A stretch of DNA of 64,000 nt from an uncultured Alphaproteobacteria bacterium. Lineage in GTDB: Bacteria; Pseudomonadota; Alphaproteobacteria; Caulobacterales; Caulobacteraceae. How positions within the stretch are numbered: position 1 is the stretch's first letter; the number at the start of each line of letters is the position of its first letter. Made by a program: the position numbers and the translations under genes. Below the pieces are notes generated by a model. That model was not told the origin of the DNA and ran no database searches. It saw nothing but the letters and a program-made list of their open reading frames with translations. This document shows positions 1 to 11,198 of the stretch, one piece after another. Location of the stretch: the NCBI GenBank assembly GCA_903860975.1, contig CAIOSI010000013.1, positions 31,391 to 95,390 on the forward strand, given 5' to 3'.

Positions 1-744
1 GTGTTGGCCGACGGCCACGACGTGGTGAAGGATTATCGCGCAGCCCGAAAGAAGATCGGCCTTGTGCCTCAGGAATTGTCCACCGACGCCTTTGAAACGG
101 TCTGGGCCACCGTGAACTTCAGCCGGGGCCTTTTCGGCAAGCCCAAAAACAAGGACTACATCGAGAAAATCCTTCGCGATCTTTCGCTTTGGGACAAGAA
201 AGACGCGAAGATCATGACTCTATCGGGCGGCATGAAACGCCGGGTTATGATCGCCAAAGCGCTCAGCCACGAACCCCAGATCCTCTTTCTTGACGAGCCC
301 ACGGCCGGCGTCGATGTCGAGCTTCGCCGTGATATGTGGGAGATGGTCCGCGGCCTTCGGCAAAGTGGCGTCACAATCATTTTGACCACCCACTACATCG
401 AAGAAGCCGAGGAAATGGCCGACCGGATTGGGGTGATCTCGAAGGGCGAACTGATCCTGGTCGAGGATAAGGCTGAGCTGATGCGCAAACTCGGCAAAAA
501 GCGGCTGACGCTGCACCTTCAGACGCCGTTAAAGGCCGTGCCGACGGGGCTTGGCGGCTACGACCTTGCGCTGGCCAACAACGGCGCAGATCTCGTCTAC
601 AGTTTCGACACTCAGGCCGAGACCACAGGGATCGCCGCATTGCTAAGGGGGCTTAGCGAGCGTGGTGTCGACTTCAAAGATCTACAAACCCAGCAGAGTT
701 CTCTGGAGGAAATCTTTGTCAGCCTCGTAAGGGGCCAGGCATGA
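1..744 (+). CDS. ABC transporter ATP-binding protein, 5' end cut by window
   Basis: This is the nucleotide-binding subunit of an ABC-2 type exporter. The visible 247 residues hold the Q-loop region (VPQE, about residue 23), the signature LSGGMKRR (about 74-81), Walker B ILFLDEP (about 94-100) and the H-loop TTHYIEEAE (about 129-137). The Walker A P-loop is not present, so the real start lies upstream of the window and the first codon here is only an internal GTG. The C-terminal part resembles the DrrA/YadG-type tail. Its stop overlaps the ATG of the permease gene by 4 bp, so the two are co-translated. The exported substrate cannot be told from the sequence. Confidence 0.93.
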   Translation: MLADGHDVVKDYRAARKKIGLVPQELSTDAFETVWATVNFSRGLFGKPKNKDYIEKILRDLSLWDKKDAKIMTLSGGMKRRVMIAKALSHEPQILFLDEPTAGVDVELRRDMWEMVRGLRQSGVTIILTTHYIEEAEEMADRIGVISKGELILVEDKAELMRKLGKKRLTLHLQTPLKAVPTGLGGYDLALANNGADLVYSFDTQAETTGIAALLRGLSERGVDFKDLQTQQSSLEEIFVSLVRGQA

Positions 745-1502
745 ACACCTTCGCAATCCGCGCGATTTATCGATTCGAAATGGCGCGCACCTTCCGCACG
801 ATCGTCCAGTCGATCGCAGCGCCCGTCATCACCACTTCGCTCTATTTCATCGTCTTCGGCGCTGCGATCGGGTCTCGCATGAAGGCGGTCGACGGAATTG
901 GCTATGGCGCCTTCATCGTACCTGGCTTGATCATGCTGTCGATCCTCACCGAAAGCATTTCCAACGGCTCCTTCGGCATCTACATGCCCAAATGGTCGGG
1001 CACGATCTACGAGATGCTGTCTGCCCCCGTTTCAGCTGGTGAAATCCTCTTAGGCTACGTCGGCGCAGCAGCCTCCAAGGCTGTCATGCTTGGACTGATC
1101 ATCCTGGCGACCGCCCGGCTGTTCGTGCCGTTCGGGATCGTCCACCCGCTTTGGGCTGTGGCCTTCCTTGTGCTGACCTCCGTCACCTTTTCCCTCTTCG
1201 GGTTCATTCTTGGCATCTGGGCTGACAGTTTCGAGAAGCTGTCGATCGTACCCCTGATGGTGGTGACGCCGCTCACCTTCCTGGGCGGCAGCTTCTATTC
1301 AATCAACATGCTGCCCGCGTTCTGGAGCAAGGTCGCTCTGTTCAACCCGGTGGTCTACCTGGTCTCGGGATTTCGCTGGAGCTTCTATGGGGTCTCCGAC
1401 GTCGGCGTCGCGATCAGCCTCAGCATGACGCTGGTCTTCATGTTGATCTGCCTTACGGCGGTCTGGTGGATATTCCGCACGGGCTGGCGGCTGAAGACCT
1501 AA
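741..1502 (+). CDS. ABC-2 type transporter permease
   Basis: This is the membrane subunit partnering the upstream ATPase. It has 253 residues with about six hydrophobic segments, among them segments near residues 20-45, 55-75, 105-130, 137-160 and 220-245. The ABC-2 signature region with the [12 protein letters not shown] stretch (about residues 178-189) is the typical loop before the last helices in YadH-like permeases. The start overlaps the ATPase stop (ATGA). YadG/YadH-type pairs export lipids, polysaccharide or drugs, and the substrate here is unknown. The next gene is convergent and 57 bp away. Confidence 0.92.
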   Translation: MNTFAIRAIYRFEMARTFRTIVQSIAAPVITTSLYFIVFGAAIGSRMKAVDGIGYGAFIVPGLIMLSILTESISNGSFGIYMPKWSGTIYEMLSAPVSAGEILLGYVGAAASKAVMLGLIILATARLFVPFGIVHPLWAVAFLVLTSVTFSLFGFILGIWADSFEKLSIVPLMVVTPLTFLGGSFYSINMLPAFWSKVALFNPVVYLVSGFRWSFYGVSDVGVAISLSMTLVFMLICLTAVWWIFRTGWRLKT

Positions 1503-1559
1503 ACGCGGCGTGATGAGGCGAAGCTACCCATGAGCGGCAGCCGATACTGCGGCGCAGCG

Positions 1560-1838
1560 CTACTCATCCTCATCGAATTTCGCACTGACCAGCAGTTGCA
1601 GGGCCTCCACGACGGCTTCGGCGTCAGCACCTTCGGCTTCGATGTCGATGCAGCAGCCAGGTCCGGCAGCCAACATCATCAGGCCCATGATCGATCGGGC
1701 GTCCACCGTGTGGCCATCCTTGGAGACCCGCACCTCAGCGTCAAAGCCTGACGCCAGCTTTACGAATTTGGCGGAGGCACGGGCATGCAGCCCACGCTTG
1801 TTAACAATCTCGACCGTGCGAACTGCAGCGCCACTCAC
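1560..1838 (-). CDS. ptsH: HPr phosphocarrier protein of the PTS
   Basis: HPr (92 residues) carries phosphate from enzyme I to EIIA proteins. The active-site histidine is H18 in GLHARAS, and the regulatory serine targeted by HPr kinase is S49 in ARSIMGL. I chose the GTG at 1836-1838 because it lies 13 bp after the EIIA stop and gives the standard HPr length; an upstream in-frame extension would run into the EIIA gene. It is the last gene of chvI-chvG-hprK-EIIA-HPr. No sugar-specific EIIB or EIIC is present, so the role is expected to be regulatory, as known for incomplete PTS systems in alphaproteobacteria. Enzyme I is not in the window. Confidence 0.92.
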   Translation of the reverse strand: MSGAAVRTVEIVNKRGLHARASAKFVKLASGFDAEVRVSKDGHTVDARSIMGLMMLAAGPGCCIDIEAEGADAEAVVEALQLLVSAKFDEDE

Positions 1839-1851
1839 GTCTCGCCGGCCC

Positions 1852-2256
1852 CTACTTTTCGCCCGCCAGCACGTAGGAGGCGACAGATATGTATTTGCGG
1901 CCAGCCTCCTGAGCACAGGCCACGGCCTCCTCGAGGCTCTGGCGGGCGCGCACACTGGCAAGCTTAATCAGCATAGGCAGATTGAGGCCGGCGATCACTT
2001 CGGCCTTTGTCTGCTCCATAACGGAGATGGCGAGGTTCGATGGCGTGCCGCCAAACATGTCGGTGAGCAGGATCACACCGCTACCGGTGTCCACACGCCC
2101 ACAAGCTGCCAGAATATCCTTGCGACGACGCTCCATATCGTCTTCGGGGCCAATACAGATGGCTTCCACCGCGGCCTGAGGCCCGACCACGTGCTCCATG
2201 GCGAAGACGAACTCCTCCGCCAGCCGCCCGTGCGTAACAATCACAAGCCCGATCAT
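1852..2256 (-). CDS. PTS EIIA component of the mannose family
   Basis: This 134-residue cytoplasmic EIIA-Man-type domain has the phosphorylated histidine in VTHGRLAEE (H9) and the conserved LTDMFGGTPSN motif (about residues 63-73). It takes phosphate from HPr. The start was set at the ATG at 2254-2256, which places the VIVTHG strand at the N terminus as in the family; a longer frame upstream has no family match. No EIIB or EIIC partner is present, so a regulatory rather than transport role is likely. It lies between hprK and the HPr gene. Confidence 0.92.
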   Translation of the reverse strand: MIGLVIVTHGRLAEEFVFAMEHVVGPQAAVEAICIGPEDDMERRRKDILAACGRVDTGSGVILLTDMFGGTPSNLAISVMEQTKAEVIAGLNLPMLIKLASVRARQSLEEAVACAQEAGRKYISVASYVLAGEK

Positions 2257-2335
2257 GCCCCGAGCCCGTTCAATGCCAACTCTTCCAAGGGTATCCCCAC
2301 CCACCGCGGTCAAATTCCCATCCCGCGAAGGGGTG

Positions 2336-2782
2336 CTAAATACGCTTCTTGGCTGCCTCGTCAAAGTGGCTGAGCGCGCGACGAAGTCCCGCAGGCGCAG
2401 AAGCTTGCCAAAAATCAATTTTGAGGTGCGGGATCGCAATTCCAAGTAGAATTTTGTGCTCTGGTTTCGGGATACGCTCAGCGTCCCCGCTGCTGGCCAT
2501 CAGCGCAACCTCCGCCAGCGCCAGGGCGGGAACGGGTATGACATCAAGTCCTCGGACTTCCAACCTCCCCGCCAAGGGCTCTGGTGCGCGGCCAAACAAC
2601 CGTCCCTCCGAGACCCAGAGTATGACCCGATCGTCAGCGACCAGCCGGAAGCCCTCATCCAACATCCGAAGCGCCAGATCGCTTTTGCCGGCGCCAGAGG
2701 GGCCTTCGATCAAAATCCCGCGCCAGCGACCACCTTGCGGACCGCTATCTCGAGCGGCGACCAGACCTGCGTGGCAGATCAC
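2336..2782 (-). CDS. hprK: HPr kinase/phosphorylase, short alphaproteobacterial form
   Basis: HprK phosphorylates and dephosphorylates the serine of HPr. This protein (148 residues) keeps only the C-terminal kinase domain, with the P-loop EGPSGAGKSD (about residues 26-35) followed by the VADD motif. It lacks the N-terminal domain of Gram-positive HprK (about 310 residues), which is the normal alphaproteobacterial form. Its ATG overlaps the chvG stop by 4 bp, so it is translationally coupled to the sensor kinase. The order chvI-chvG-hprK-EIIA-HPr is conserved in Caulobacter and in rhizobia. Confidence 0.92.
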   Translation of the reverse strand: MICHAGLVAARDSGPQGGRWRGILIEGPSGAGKSDLALRMLDEGFRLVADDRVILWVSEGRLFGRAPEPLAGRLEVRGLDVIPVPALALAEVALMASSGDAERIPKPEHKILLGIAIPHLKIDFWQASAPAGLRRALSHFDEAAKKRI

Positions 2783-4383
2783 GCTTTCGCCTCGGGCAGG
2801 AAGAGCTGGAAGATCGCTCCAGCCACCTTGCCCTCCACAATCCGGTTCTGAGCTCTAATCGAGCCTCCATGCGCCTCGACAATCTGCCGGGCGATGGAGA
2901 GCCCCAGGCCAGAGTTGCCGCCAAACGCCGCCCCCTTGGGCCGTGAGGTGTAGAACCGCTCGAAGATCGTCTCCAGATTCTCCGGTGGAATACCGGGGCC
3001 GGAATCCGAAATCGTAGCGATTACCCGTCCAGCGCTCTTCTGCAGCACCACGACGATCTCGCTGCCAGGCGGACTGAAAGACCTAGCGTTGTCGATCAGG
3101 TTTCTGAACACTTGCCCAAGGGACCCTTCGCGGCCAACGACCATGGCCGGTTCGACACCCGTTGCCGTCTGGAGGACCACGCCGACGTCACCAGGTTTGG
3201 CGGCGGCCTGATAGGTCCCAACGATGTCAGCGACCAGACGCTCGAGGTCAATGTTCTTGGGTGCGTCGCGGGACAGTTCGGCGTCCAAACGCGAGGCGTT
3301 GGAGATGTCTGTCACCAAGCGGTCGAGCCGCTGCACGTCGTTCTTAAGAATACCAAGCAGGCGCTCGCGGGCCACTGGGTCGGTGATAATATCCAGCGTC
3401 TCGACGGCCGAGCGCAGAGAGGTCAGCGGATTCTTGATTTCATGAGCCACGTCGGCTGCAAAACTTTCGATCGCATCCATTCGCTCAGACAGCGCCTGGG
3501 TCATATCCTCAAGACTGCGCGTGAGGTCGCCGAGCTCATCGTCACGCTTGGCGAGATCAGGCAGGGAAATGGCGCGCGCGCCAGCCAGCCGCACCCGATC
3601 AGCAGCCCTGGCAAGCCGGCGCACAGGCTGGGCGATGAGTTGGGTCAACAAGACTGAAGACGACAACGTCACGGCAATGGCGATCAGGATGAAAGGGATC
3701 AACGTCATCCGTTCCCGGCCAATGATGGCGTCGACGTCGTTGGCCTCCAGCGTCAGCACGCCCAGCACGGCTCGCACGTGCTGAATGGGGATCGAGACCG
3801 AAACCACCCGCTTGCCATCCTCGCCCCGCCGCAGACCCGCAATATGCTGCCCACGCAACGCCTTCATCACCTCAGCTTGAAGGGCTGCCCGCGCCGCCAT
3901 GGCCGGCGATCCGCGCGCAGGCTGGGTGAGGCCAAGCAAAACCCCTCTGCTGCCCCTCGGCTTCGCAGCTGGCAGGGTCCGCTGCTCCACCTGATCGGCC
4001 ACCACCTCGCTATCGGCCATGGGCTGGCCTTGAGCGTCAAACAGCCGGGCGCGCTGGGTCTTTGGATTGGCTAGCATCTCCAAAGTGAGCCCGGCGTTGG
4101 GATCCAACGCCGGCGTCGGATCGCCGACGGTGGCGGCCTGATCGATGATCGCCGCCATCAACTCGCCTTGGGTGGTTAAGCTGTCGATCCGGGCGTTGAC
4201 CAGCCCCTGGCGAATTTCGTTCAGCACCAAAGCGCCGACGATCAGCACCGCCAGCCCAAGCACGTTCAATGAGACGATAAGCCGACCAAGGCGCGTGCCT
4301 GGCAGCCAACGCAAGCGCGCGACCCTCCGTTCGGGGGAAACGCGCCCTCGTTCAGCTTTCGCGGTATCGGTAACCGACGCCAT
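2779..4383 (-). CDS. chvG: ChvG-type membrane sensor histidine kinase
   Basis: This is the sensor of the ChvG/ChvI (ExoS/ChvI) envelope and acid-stress system. It has two membrane helices (about residues 30-55 and 225-250) around a periplasmic sensor, then HAMP, a HisKA domain with the H-box [12 protein letters not shown], an N-box NLIDNARS, and a GLGLSIA G-box near the C terminus. The ATG at 4381-4383 was chosen because it gives a short basic N terminus and overlaps the chvI stop by 32 bp; a longer frame starting at 4476 would read far into chvI. Length 534 residues fits the family. It is followed by hprK with a 4-bp overlap, linking envelope signalling to the PTS genes. Confidence 0.93.
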   Translation of the reverse strand: MASVTDTAKAERGRVSPERRVARLRWLPGTRLGRLIVSLNVLGLAVLIVGALVLNEIRQGLVNARIDSLTTQGELMAAIIDQAATVGDPTPALDPNAGLTLEMLANPKTQRARLFDAQGQPMADSEVVADQVEQRTLPAAKPRGSRGVLLGLTQPARGSPAMAARAALQAEVMKALRGQHIAGLRRGEDGKRVVSVSIPIQHVRAVLGVLTLEANDVDAIIGRERMTLIPFILIAIAVTLSSSVLLTQLIAQPVRRLARAADRVRLAGARAISLPDLAKRDDELGDLTRSLEDMTQALSERMDAIESFAADVAHEIKNPLTSLRSAVETLDIITDPVARERLLGILKNDVQRLDRLVTDISNASRLDAELSRDAPKNIDLERLVADIVGTYQAAAKPGDVGVVLQTATGVEPAMVVGREGSLGQVFRNLIDNARSFSPPGSEIVVVLQKSAGRVIATISDSGPGIPPENLETIFERFYTSRPKGAAFGGNSGLGLSIARQIVEAHGGSIRAQNRIVEGKVAGAIFQLFLPEAKA

Positions 4384-5062
4384 AGAGGGTTTCGATTGCG
4401 TCGAACTCTGGGGCAACGTCGCGGAACTTCTTGCGCATGCGCTTGATGTGGCTGTCGATGGTGCGATCATCGACATAAACCTGATCGTCGTAGGCTGCGT
4501 CCATCAAGTTGTCGCGGCTCTTCACGAAGCCTGGCCGTTGCGCCAGCGACTGCAGAAGCAGAAATTCGGTCACGGTCAGCTTCACCGGTTTGCCTTCCCA
4601 CAGGCAATCATGACGCGCCGGATCGAGCGTGAGCTTGCCGCGCTTGATGGCGCGCGTGCCCTCAGCGCCTCCAGCCAGAGTTTGCGGCTCTTCACCTTCG
4701 ATGCCCGCGCGGCGAAGCACGGCCTTCACACGTTCGATCAGCAGGCGCTGACTGAAAGGTTTGTGCATGTAGTCGTCAGCGCCGAGGTTGAACCCCAAGA
4801 TCTCGTCGATCTCCTCGTCCTTCGAGGTCAGGATGATCACCGGCATGTCGGAGGTCCGCCGCAACCTGCGCAGCACCTCCATCCCATCCATGCGTGGCAT
4901 CTTCACGTCCAGGATCGCCAGGTCTGGCGGCTCATTCTCCAGCGCCGCCAACCCGGCCGCACCGTCGTAGTAGGCCGTTACGGTGTGGCCGTGGCTCTCC
5001 AACGCAAGGCTGACCGATGTGACGATGTTTTCGTCATCGTCAACCAGAGTGATTTTGGCCAT
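4352..5062 (-). CDS. chvI: ChvI-type OmpR-family response regulator
   Basis: This is the transcription factor partnering ChvG. The 236 residues comprise a receiver domain with acidic residues VDDDE (7-11), phospho-acceptor D52 in LDVKMP and K101 in HKPFS, then an OmpR-type winged helix with the [15 protein letters not shown] recognition region and the typical GVGYRYRES end. It is the first gene of the minus-strand operon. The 138 bp between it and the divergent gene starting at 5201 must hold both promoters. In Caulobacter, ChvI answers to cell-wall and outer-membrane stress. Confidence 0.95.
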   Translation of the reverse strand: MAKITLVDDDENIVTSVSLALESHGHTVTAYYDGAAGLAALENEPPDLAILDVKMPRMDGMEVLRRLRRTSDMPVIILTSKDEEIDEILGFNLGADDYMHKPFSQRLLIERVKAVLRRAGIEGEEPQTLAGGAEGTRAIKRGKLTLDPARHDCLWEGKPVKLTVTEFLLLQSLAQRPGFVKSRDNLMDAAYDDQVYVDDRTIDSHIKRMRKKFRDVAPEFDAIETLYGVGYRYRES

Positions 5063-5200
5063 TGAGGGTTCGTCGTCTCCGTCAGCAATCGTCGCTGAAT
5101 CTAGTCATCCTGCACCGTGGCCTCAATGGGGCAAGAACACGACAATCAATCGGACCTTAAAGCTTCGCACCTAGTCTATCGGTCCGTGAGGAGGGACCCT

Positions 5201-6907
5201 ATGCCCGGCGGTGCCGTCCATTTCGAGATCTTTGTCCGTCGCCAACCAGACTCTGCATGGGCCCTGAAAGCGGCGACTGAGGACCGGTTGACGGCGCTCG
5301 ATACGGCCAATGAGCTGGTCAAAAAGGGCCAAGTCGCCGCGGCCCGCGTCATGCGCGAAACCCTGCACCCGGAAACCGGTGAGTATCTTTCCCTTACCAT
5401 CTTGAACATTGGGGTCCCAGAGCGCGCGAAGAAGGTCCGGGCTCCAGAACCAACCGAGCCGCTCTGCATCTCGCCGCAGGACCTCTACACCTGTCACGCT
5501 CGCGAACGGATCGGACGCCTGTTTGAAACTTGGCTCGCCCGCCAAGAGGCGACGCCGTTCGAACTGCTGCATCGGCCCGACCTCGTCGAACAACTGGAAG
5601 CCAGCGGCGTCGAGATCCAGCACGCGATCCAGATGATAGCCGTGCCGGAGGCGCACTCGCGGGGCACATCGATCGCGGCGATGACCGCCACATTCAAGAG
5701 CCTAGGCGCTCGGGCCATCGAGCGGCTGATGAGTGACGCCCGAAAGGGCCTCCCAACGGTCAGCCCCGCCACCTTCGCTGCGGTCGCAAACCAACTGGTC
5801 AAAGATCCCGATGGCGCCTATCGCTTGGGGTGCGCTGTGGCGGCCAGTCTAGCGCCGGCAGAAAGCTGGAGCGAGAAAGTCGGCCTGCTGCTCGACCTCG
5901 CCGACGGCGCCCCGGAAGAAGGCTCGGCGCGGAAGCTCGCGCTATCGGTCCTGGCCGATCCGCTTGAAGAGATCGTCGGCAACCAGCAGGGACTGGATAA
6001 CGTGGTTGGGGGCAGCCTCGACCTGGGGGGGCGTTTGGCGGCCATGAGCCGCCTCGCCGCCGCCGATGTGGTCGATCAACTGGTGATGGCCAATCCAAGC
6101 GTCGCAAAGGTGATGCCGCAGCTGTCGGCGCGGGCTCAGCGGCTGGCCAAATGGCTAAACGGCGAGGCCTTCGTCAGTGTACGCGCCGCTATCGGCCAGC
6201 GCATCCTGCGAGACCTGTCGGGTCAAAGACGTCTGCGGCCCTCGGACCCGGTCAGCGAGATCGACGTCATCCGTGGCCTTGCAATGGCCTTGACCGCCGC
6301 CTCGGGCAAACTTCTCCCTCTGGACCAAGTCCAAGCCGCTTTCTCGGCGCGTTCGAAAATGCTGGTAACCCGCGATTTTGTGGAAGTTTACATCGGCGAA
6401 AACGCCAGCGTTCAGGAAGAAGCCCACGCGCTGATCTGGCTCACAGAGAACATCATCGGCGGAGGCAACAAGCGCGAAGCCGGTCGCTGGTTGAGTTCAT
6501 TGATCTTCAGTCTGCGCTTCGAGAGGGAAAGCCGCGAAACCCTCCGTCCAGCCCCGCGCTTGGCGGAGTTGGCCAAGCTACAACGTGCCGTGGCCCGCTG
6601 CGGGCTCATCGAGGAATCCTACAAGCCGATCCAGGCCAAGCTGGGCGAGATCGGCGGGCTTGTCGAGGCTGACAGCAAATTCATCGTCAGGACGCTCAAC
6701 GCGACGGCACCGGCCCTGAGCCGACTGACGGCACTGCTTAGGCTTGCGTGCGGAGAATCTGGGCCCTTGGGGCCTGTTGCTGACCGCGCACGAGCCGAGG
6801 CCATGAAATTCGCCCGCCTCGACGAAACCCGAGCCGAGCTGTCGGTCGCCCCAGATCAAGTCGACACGATCAGAGATCTCCTGCGGCATGCTGCCCTTGC
6901 CGTCTGA
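5201..6907 (+). CDS. Conserved protein of unknown function, 568 residues
   Basis: I do not recognise a characterised family. The ATG at 5201 was chosen because a strong ribosome-binding site (GAGGAGGG, 5188-5195) precedes it by 5 bp. The protein starts with a short beta-rich part (about residues 1-75) and then becomes almost wholly alpha-helical, rich in Ala, Leu and Glu, with no signal peptide, membrane segment or obvious catalytic motif. Such all-helical folds suggest a scaffold or protein-protein role. It is divergent from chvI and convergent with flmB. I recall that genes of this kind accompany chvI in Caulobacter relatives, which would need a synteny check. Confidence 0.8.
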   Translation: MPGGAVHFEIFVRRQPDSAWALKAATEDRLTALDTANELVKKGQVAAARVMRETLHPETGEYLSLTILNIGVPERAKKVRAPEPTEPLCISPQDLYTCHARERIGRLFETWLARQEATPFELLHRPDLVEQLEASGVEIQHAIQMIAVPEAHSRGTSIAAMTATFKSLGARAIERLMSDARKGLPTVSPATFAAVANQLVKDPDGAYRLGCAVAASLAPAESWSEKVGLLLDLADGAPEEGSARKLALSVLADPLEEIVGNQQGLDNVVGGSLDLGGRLAAMSRLAAADVVDQLVMANPSVAKVMPQLSARAQRLAKWLNGEAFVSVRAAIGQRILRDLSGQRRLRPSDPVSEIDVIRGLAMALTAASGKLLPLDQVQAAFSARSKMLVTRDFVEVYIGENASVQEEAHALIWLTENIIGGGNKREAGRWLSSLIFSLRFERESRETLRPAPRLAELAKLQRAVARCGLIEESYKPIQAKLGEIGGLVEADSKFIVRTLNATAPALSRLTALLRLACGESGPLGPVADRARAEAMKFARLDETRAELSVAPDQVDTIRDLLRHAALAV

Positions 6908-6909
6908 GA

Positions 6910-6939
6910 GTGGCGTTCCGTCCGAGATGGAAACGCCAC
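6910..6939. terminator. Stem-loop between convergent genes
   Basis: The arms GTGGCGTTCC and GGAAACGCCAC pair over about ten bases with one bulged A, around a short loop. It lies directly after the stop of the 568-residue gene and before the flmB stop (6963), where a shared bidirectional terminator is expected. No clear T-tract follows on either strand, so intrinsic termination is unproven. Confidence 0.45.
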
Positions 6940-6962
6940 TTCAAAAGCGGTCCCCTCGGGTT

Positions 6963-9246
<2,284 letters not shown>

Positions 9247-9274
9247 CTAACCATAATCGCCATAGTTTGATCCC

Positions 9275-9688
9275 ATGCGACGCCGAGATCTTCTGGCCAC
9301 GTTCGTCTTGTCAGCAGCTGGCGCTCTGGCCGCTCGCCCCTTTGCCGCGCAGGCCGGCGAGGAAAAAAAGAAGAAATCCGGCGGCGAGGCCTACATCCCG
9401 ATCAACCCCATCAACGGCACCACGAACAGGGGGGGCGGCCGTAGGGGCGTCTTGAGCGTCGACTGCGGCCTGCAGGTCGAAGACCCAAAGCTACGAGATT
9501 TCGTGGAGAAGTCGTTGCCAAGACTTCGGGCAGGCTACGTCCAGGCCGTCCAGACCTACGCGGCGAGTCTGCCCGTGGGCTCTGAACCCAATACAGAACT
9601 CATCGTCCAGTCCTTACAGCGCCAAACCGACCTCATCCTCAAGCGGCCCGGCGCGCGTTTATTGATCGGCGCTGTGGTGGCCAATTAA
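9275..9688 (+). CDS. Exported protein with Tat-like signal, FliL-like tail
   Basis: The 137-residue product begins MRRRDLLATFVLSAAG, a twin-arginine-like leader ending in an ARPFAAQA cleavage region. After a lysine- and glycine-rich linker, the rest (LSVDCGLQVEDPKLRDF and the helix that follows, ending LLIGAVVAN) resembles the C-terminal domain of FliL in its pattern of a strand followed by acidic helices. That likeness is my inference and may be weak. It is divergent from flmA with only 46 bp between the starts. A role at the flagellar motor or envelope would fit this neighbourhood but is unproven. Confidence 0.7.
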   Translation: MRRRDLLATFVLSAAGALAARPFAAQAGEEKKKKSGGEAYIPINPINGTTNRGGGRRGVLSVDCGLQVEDPKLRDFVEKSLPRLRAGYVQAVQTYAASLPVGSEPNTELIVQSLQRQTDLILKRPGARLLIGAVVAN

Positions 9689-9770
9689 TTCCATCAGATC
9701 GCCGAAAGGCCGTCTTGCCTGCTCCCGTCCTGATTTCGTCCCGCTCCCCAGTTCTCTTTTCTGGGCTCGC

Positions 9771-10109
9771 CTACCTCCCGCGCAGAAGATTTGGGCGGGG
9801 TGGGTCGACGGCGCCACATTGGAGTGCGGTCACGTCGATGAATTTCGCCAATTCGAGATCCAGCTCCGTGACACCGCCGGCGTCATGGGTGGTCAGGAGG
9901 ATGTCGACCTTGTTGTACACATTGCTCCACTCCGGATGGTGGTCGCGCTTTTCGGCCTGCATGGCGACGCGGCTCATGAAGCCGAAGGCGCGGCTGAAAT
10001 CGCCAAAGACGACCCGACGAACGATCGCGTCCCTTTGGCCGGGCGCGGCGCTCCAAACCGGCAGCTGGTCGAGGACCTCTGCGAGCGGAAGCTTCTTAGG
10101 CCGGTTCAT
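9771..10109 (-). CDS. phhB: Pterin-4a-carbinolamine dehydratase
   Basis: This small enzyme (112 residues) dehydrates 4a-hydroxytetrahydrobiopterin during recycling of the cofactor of phenylalanine hydroxylase. The family hallmark is the run [18 protein letters not shown] (about residues 53-70) followed by [13 protein letters not shown]. The start overlaps the end of the HAD hydrolase gene by 14 bp, so they are probably one operon. No phenylalanine hydroxylase gene is in the window, and a role as a general pterin recycling or DCoH-like protein remains possible. Confidence 0.93.
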   Translation of the reverse strand: MNRPKKLPLAEVLDQLPVWSAAPGQRDAIVRRVVFGDFSRAFGFMSRVAMQAEKRDHHPEWSNVYNKVDILLTTHDAGGVTELDLELAKFIDVTALQCGAVDPPRPNLLRGR

Positions 10110-10764
10110 GAGGCTCCTCAGCTGCGAAGGTCAGGCCCGTCGTCATGGCAAGCTCCGCCAAGGTCTGGTCCACGTTCACCACCTTAATCGCCGTCATGCC
10201 GAGTGCGGCGGCCGGCTTACAGTTGATGCCAAGGTCGTCGAGGTAGATGCAGTTCCCCGGTTCAACCGCCAACAAATCGCACATCATCAAGTAAATCCGC
10301 GGGTCTGGCTTTCGCACGCCCGCCTTCGAGCTTTCGATGATCGCGTCGAAGAGCGGCATGACCTGCGCCATGGCGCCGGCGGCCCTTTGGCCCTCGTCCT
10401 GTCCAGGTGAATGCATCGACACAACGTTGTTGGTGATGCAGCCGACTTTGAAATACGCCTTGCAGACCCTCAGCGCCGAAACCATCTGCGGCCGGAGCGT
10501 GCCCGAAAGCAGCGGGAGAACCGCGCTGCCGGGCACCGGATGCCCAAGCGTTGTAGATTCCGCCAGGAAAAGCTGGTCGAAGCGCGCGGCGTCGATCTCG
10601 TTGCGCTCGAAGAGGGCCCAGGCGTTCTCGTGGGGATTGGCCGAGTTGATCTGCCGGATCAGGTCCTTGGGCAGAGCGTTGTCGGCCTCAAATCGGTTGA
10701 AGGCTTCAAACGGCGAAGAGGTAAACACCCCGCCGAAATCCCAGATTACCGCCTCAACCGCCAT
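10096..10764 (-). CDS. HAD-superfamily hydrolase
   Basis: This is a haloacid dehalogenase-like phosphatase of the epoxide-hydrolase N-terminal/HAD-IA type (222 residues). Motif I is WDFGG with one aspartate rather than the usual DxD (DFGGV); motif II falls at CITNN; motif III is the lysine in KAGVRKPDP; and motif IV is YLDDL. I prefer the ATG at 10762-10764, preceded by GGAG at 9 bp, over a GTG 15 bp upstream. Substrate unknown. The lack of the second acid of DxD is also seen in the bacterial sEH-N-like group and suggests care in calling it a phosphatase. Confidence 0.85.
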   Translation of the reverse strand: MAVEAVIWDFGGVFTSSPFEAFNRFEADNALPKDLIRQINSANPHENAWALFERNEIDAARFDQLFLAESTTLGHPVPGSAVLPLLSGTLRPQMVSALRVCKAYFKVGCITNNVVSMHSPGQDEGQRAAGAMAQVMPLFDAIIESSKAGVRKPDPRIYLMMCDLLAVEPGNCIYLDDLGINCKPAAALGMTAIKVVNVDQTLAELAMTTGLTFAAEEPHEPA

Positions 10765-10820
10765 ATCGCGAAACTCCACTCAACCGTCAGGCACCGGACG
10801 CTAGAGAGGCGAGCCGGGAC

Positions 10821-11198
10821 GTGCAAGTAAAGGCCATGCGCTTTGATCGCCTGCCCCGCCTGCTTCGCCTCAGCCTCTACGCCCTGGCCTGTTGCGTACT
10901 GCTGTACATGACGCTCGCCCCCGATAATCGCGTGCCAGGCTCAGGGCTCATTTGGGACAAGGCCGAGCATGCGATCTCTTGGGTGGTGCTGACAGGCGTG
11001 GGCCTGCTTTTGTCCACTCGCCGCCGCTGGGCGATCGGGATATTCGCCTTCGGGTTCGGTGCGATTGTTGAGCTTCTGCAGGCAACCATGGGCCTGGGTC
11101 GGGACGGCAACCTGCCTGACCTGGCGGCCGACATCGTAGGGATTGGCGTCGCCTATATTATCTGGGCGCTGATACGCCGCGCCGGCTGGGTGCGGTGA
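10821..11198 (+). CDS. VanZ-like small membrane protein
   Basis: The 125-residue protein has about four hydrophobic helices and the VanZ-like features WDKAEHAISW (about residues 45-54) and the ELLQ...GRDGNLPDLAADIVG signature (about residues 83-107). VanZ-family proteins are small membrane proteins of unclear biochemical role, some giving teicoplanin resistance. Start may be this GTG or the ATG at 10836, which has GTAAAGG just before it. Its stop overlaps the next start by 4 bp (GTGA), so the two genes are coupled. Confidence 0.85.
   Translation: MQVKAMRFDRLPRLLRLSLYALACCVLLYMTLAPDNRVPGSGLIWDKAEHAISWVVLTGVGLLLSTRRRWAIGIFAFGFGAIVELLQATMGLGRDGNLPDLAADIVGIGVAYIIWALIRRAGWVR

Noticed and set aside
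1642..2373. 243-codon plus-strand frame over the HPr/EIIA genes
   Set aside because: Antisense to well-supported PTS genes, with no ribosome-binding site or motif.
4145..5065. 306-codon plus-strand frame over chvI
   Set aside because: Antisense to chvI, whose domain features are complete; high-GC shadow.
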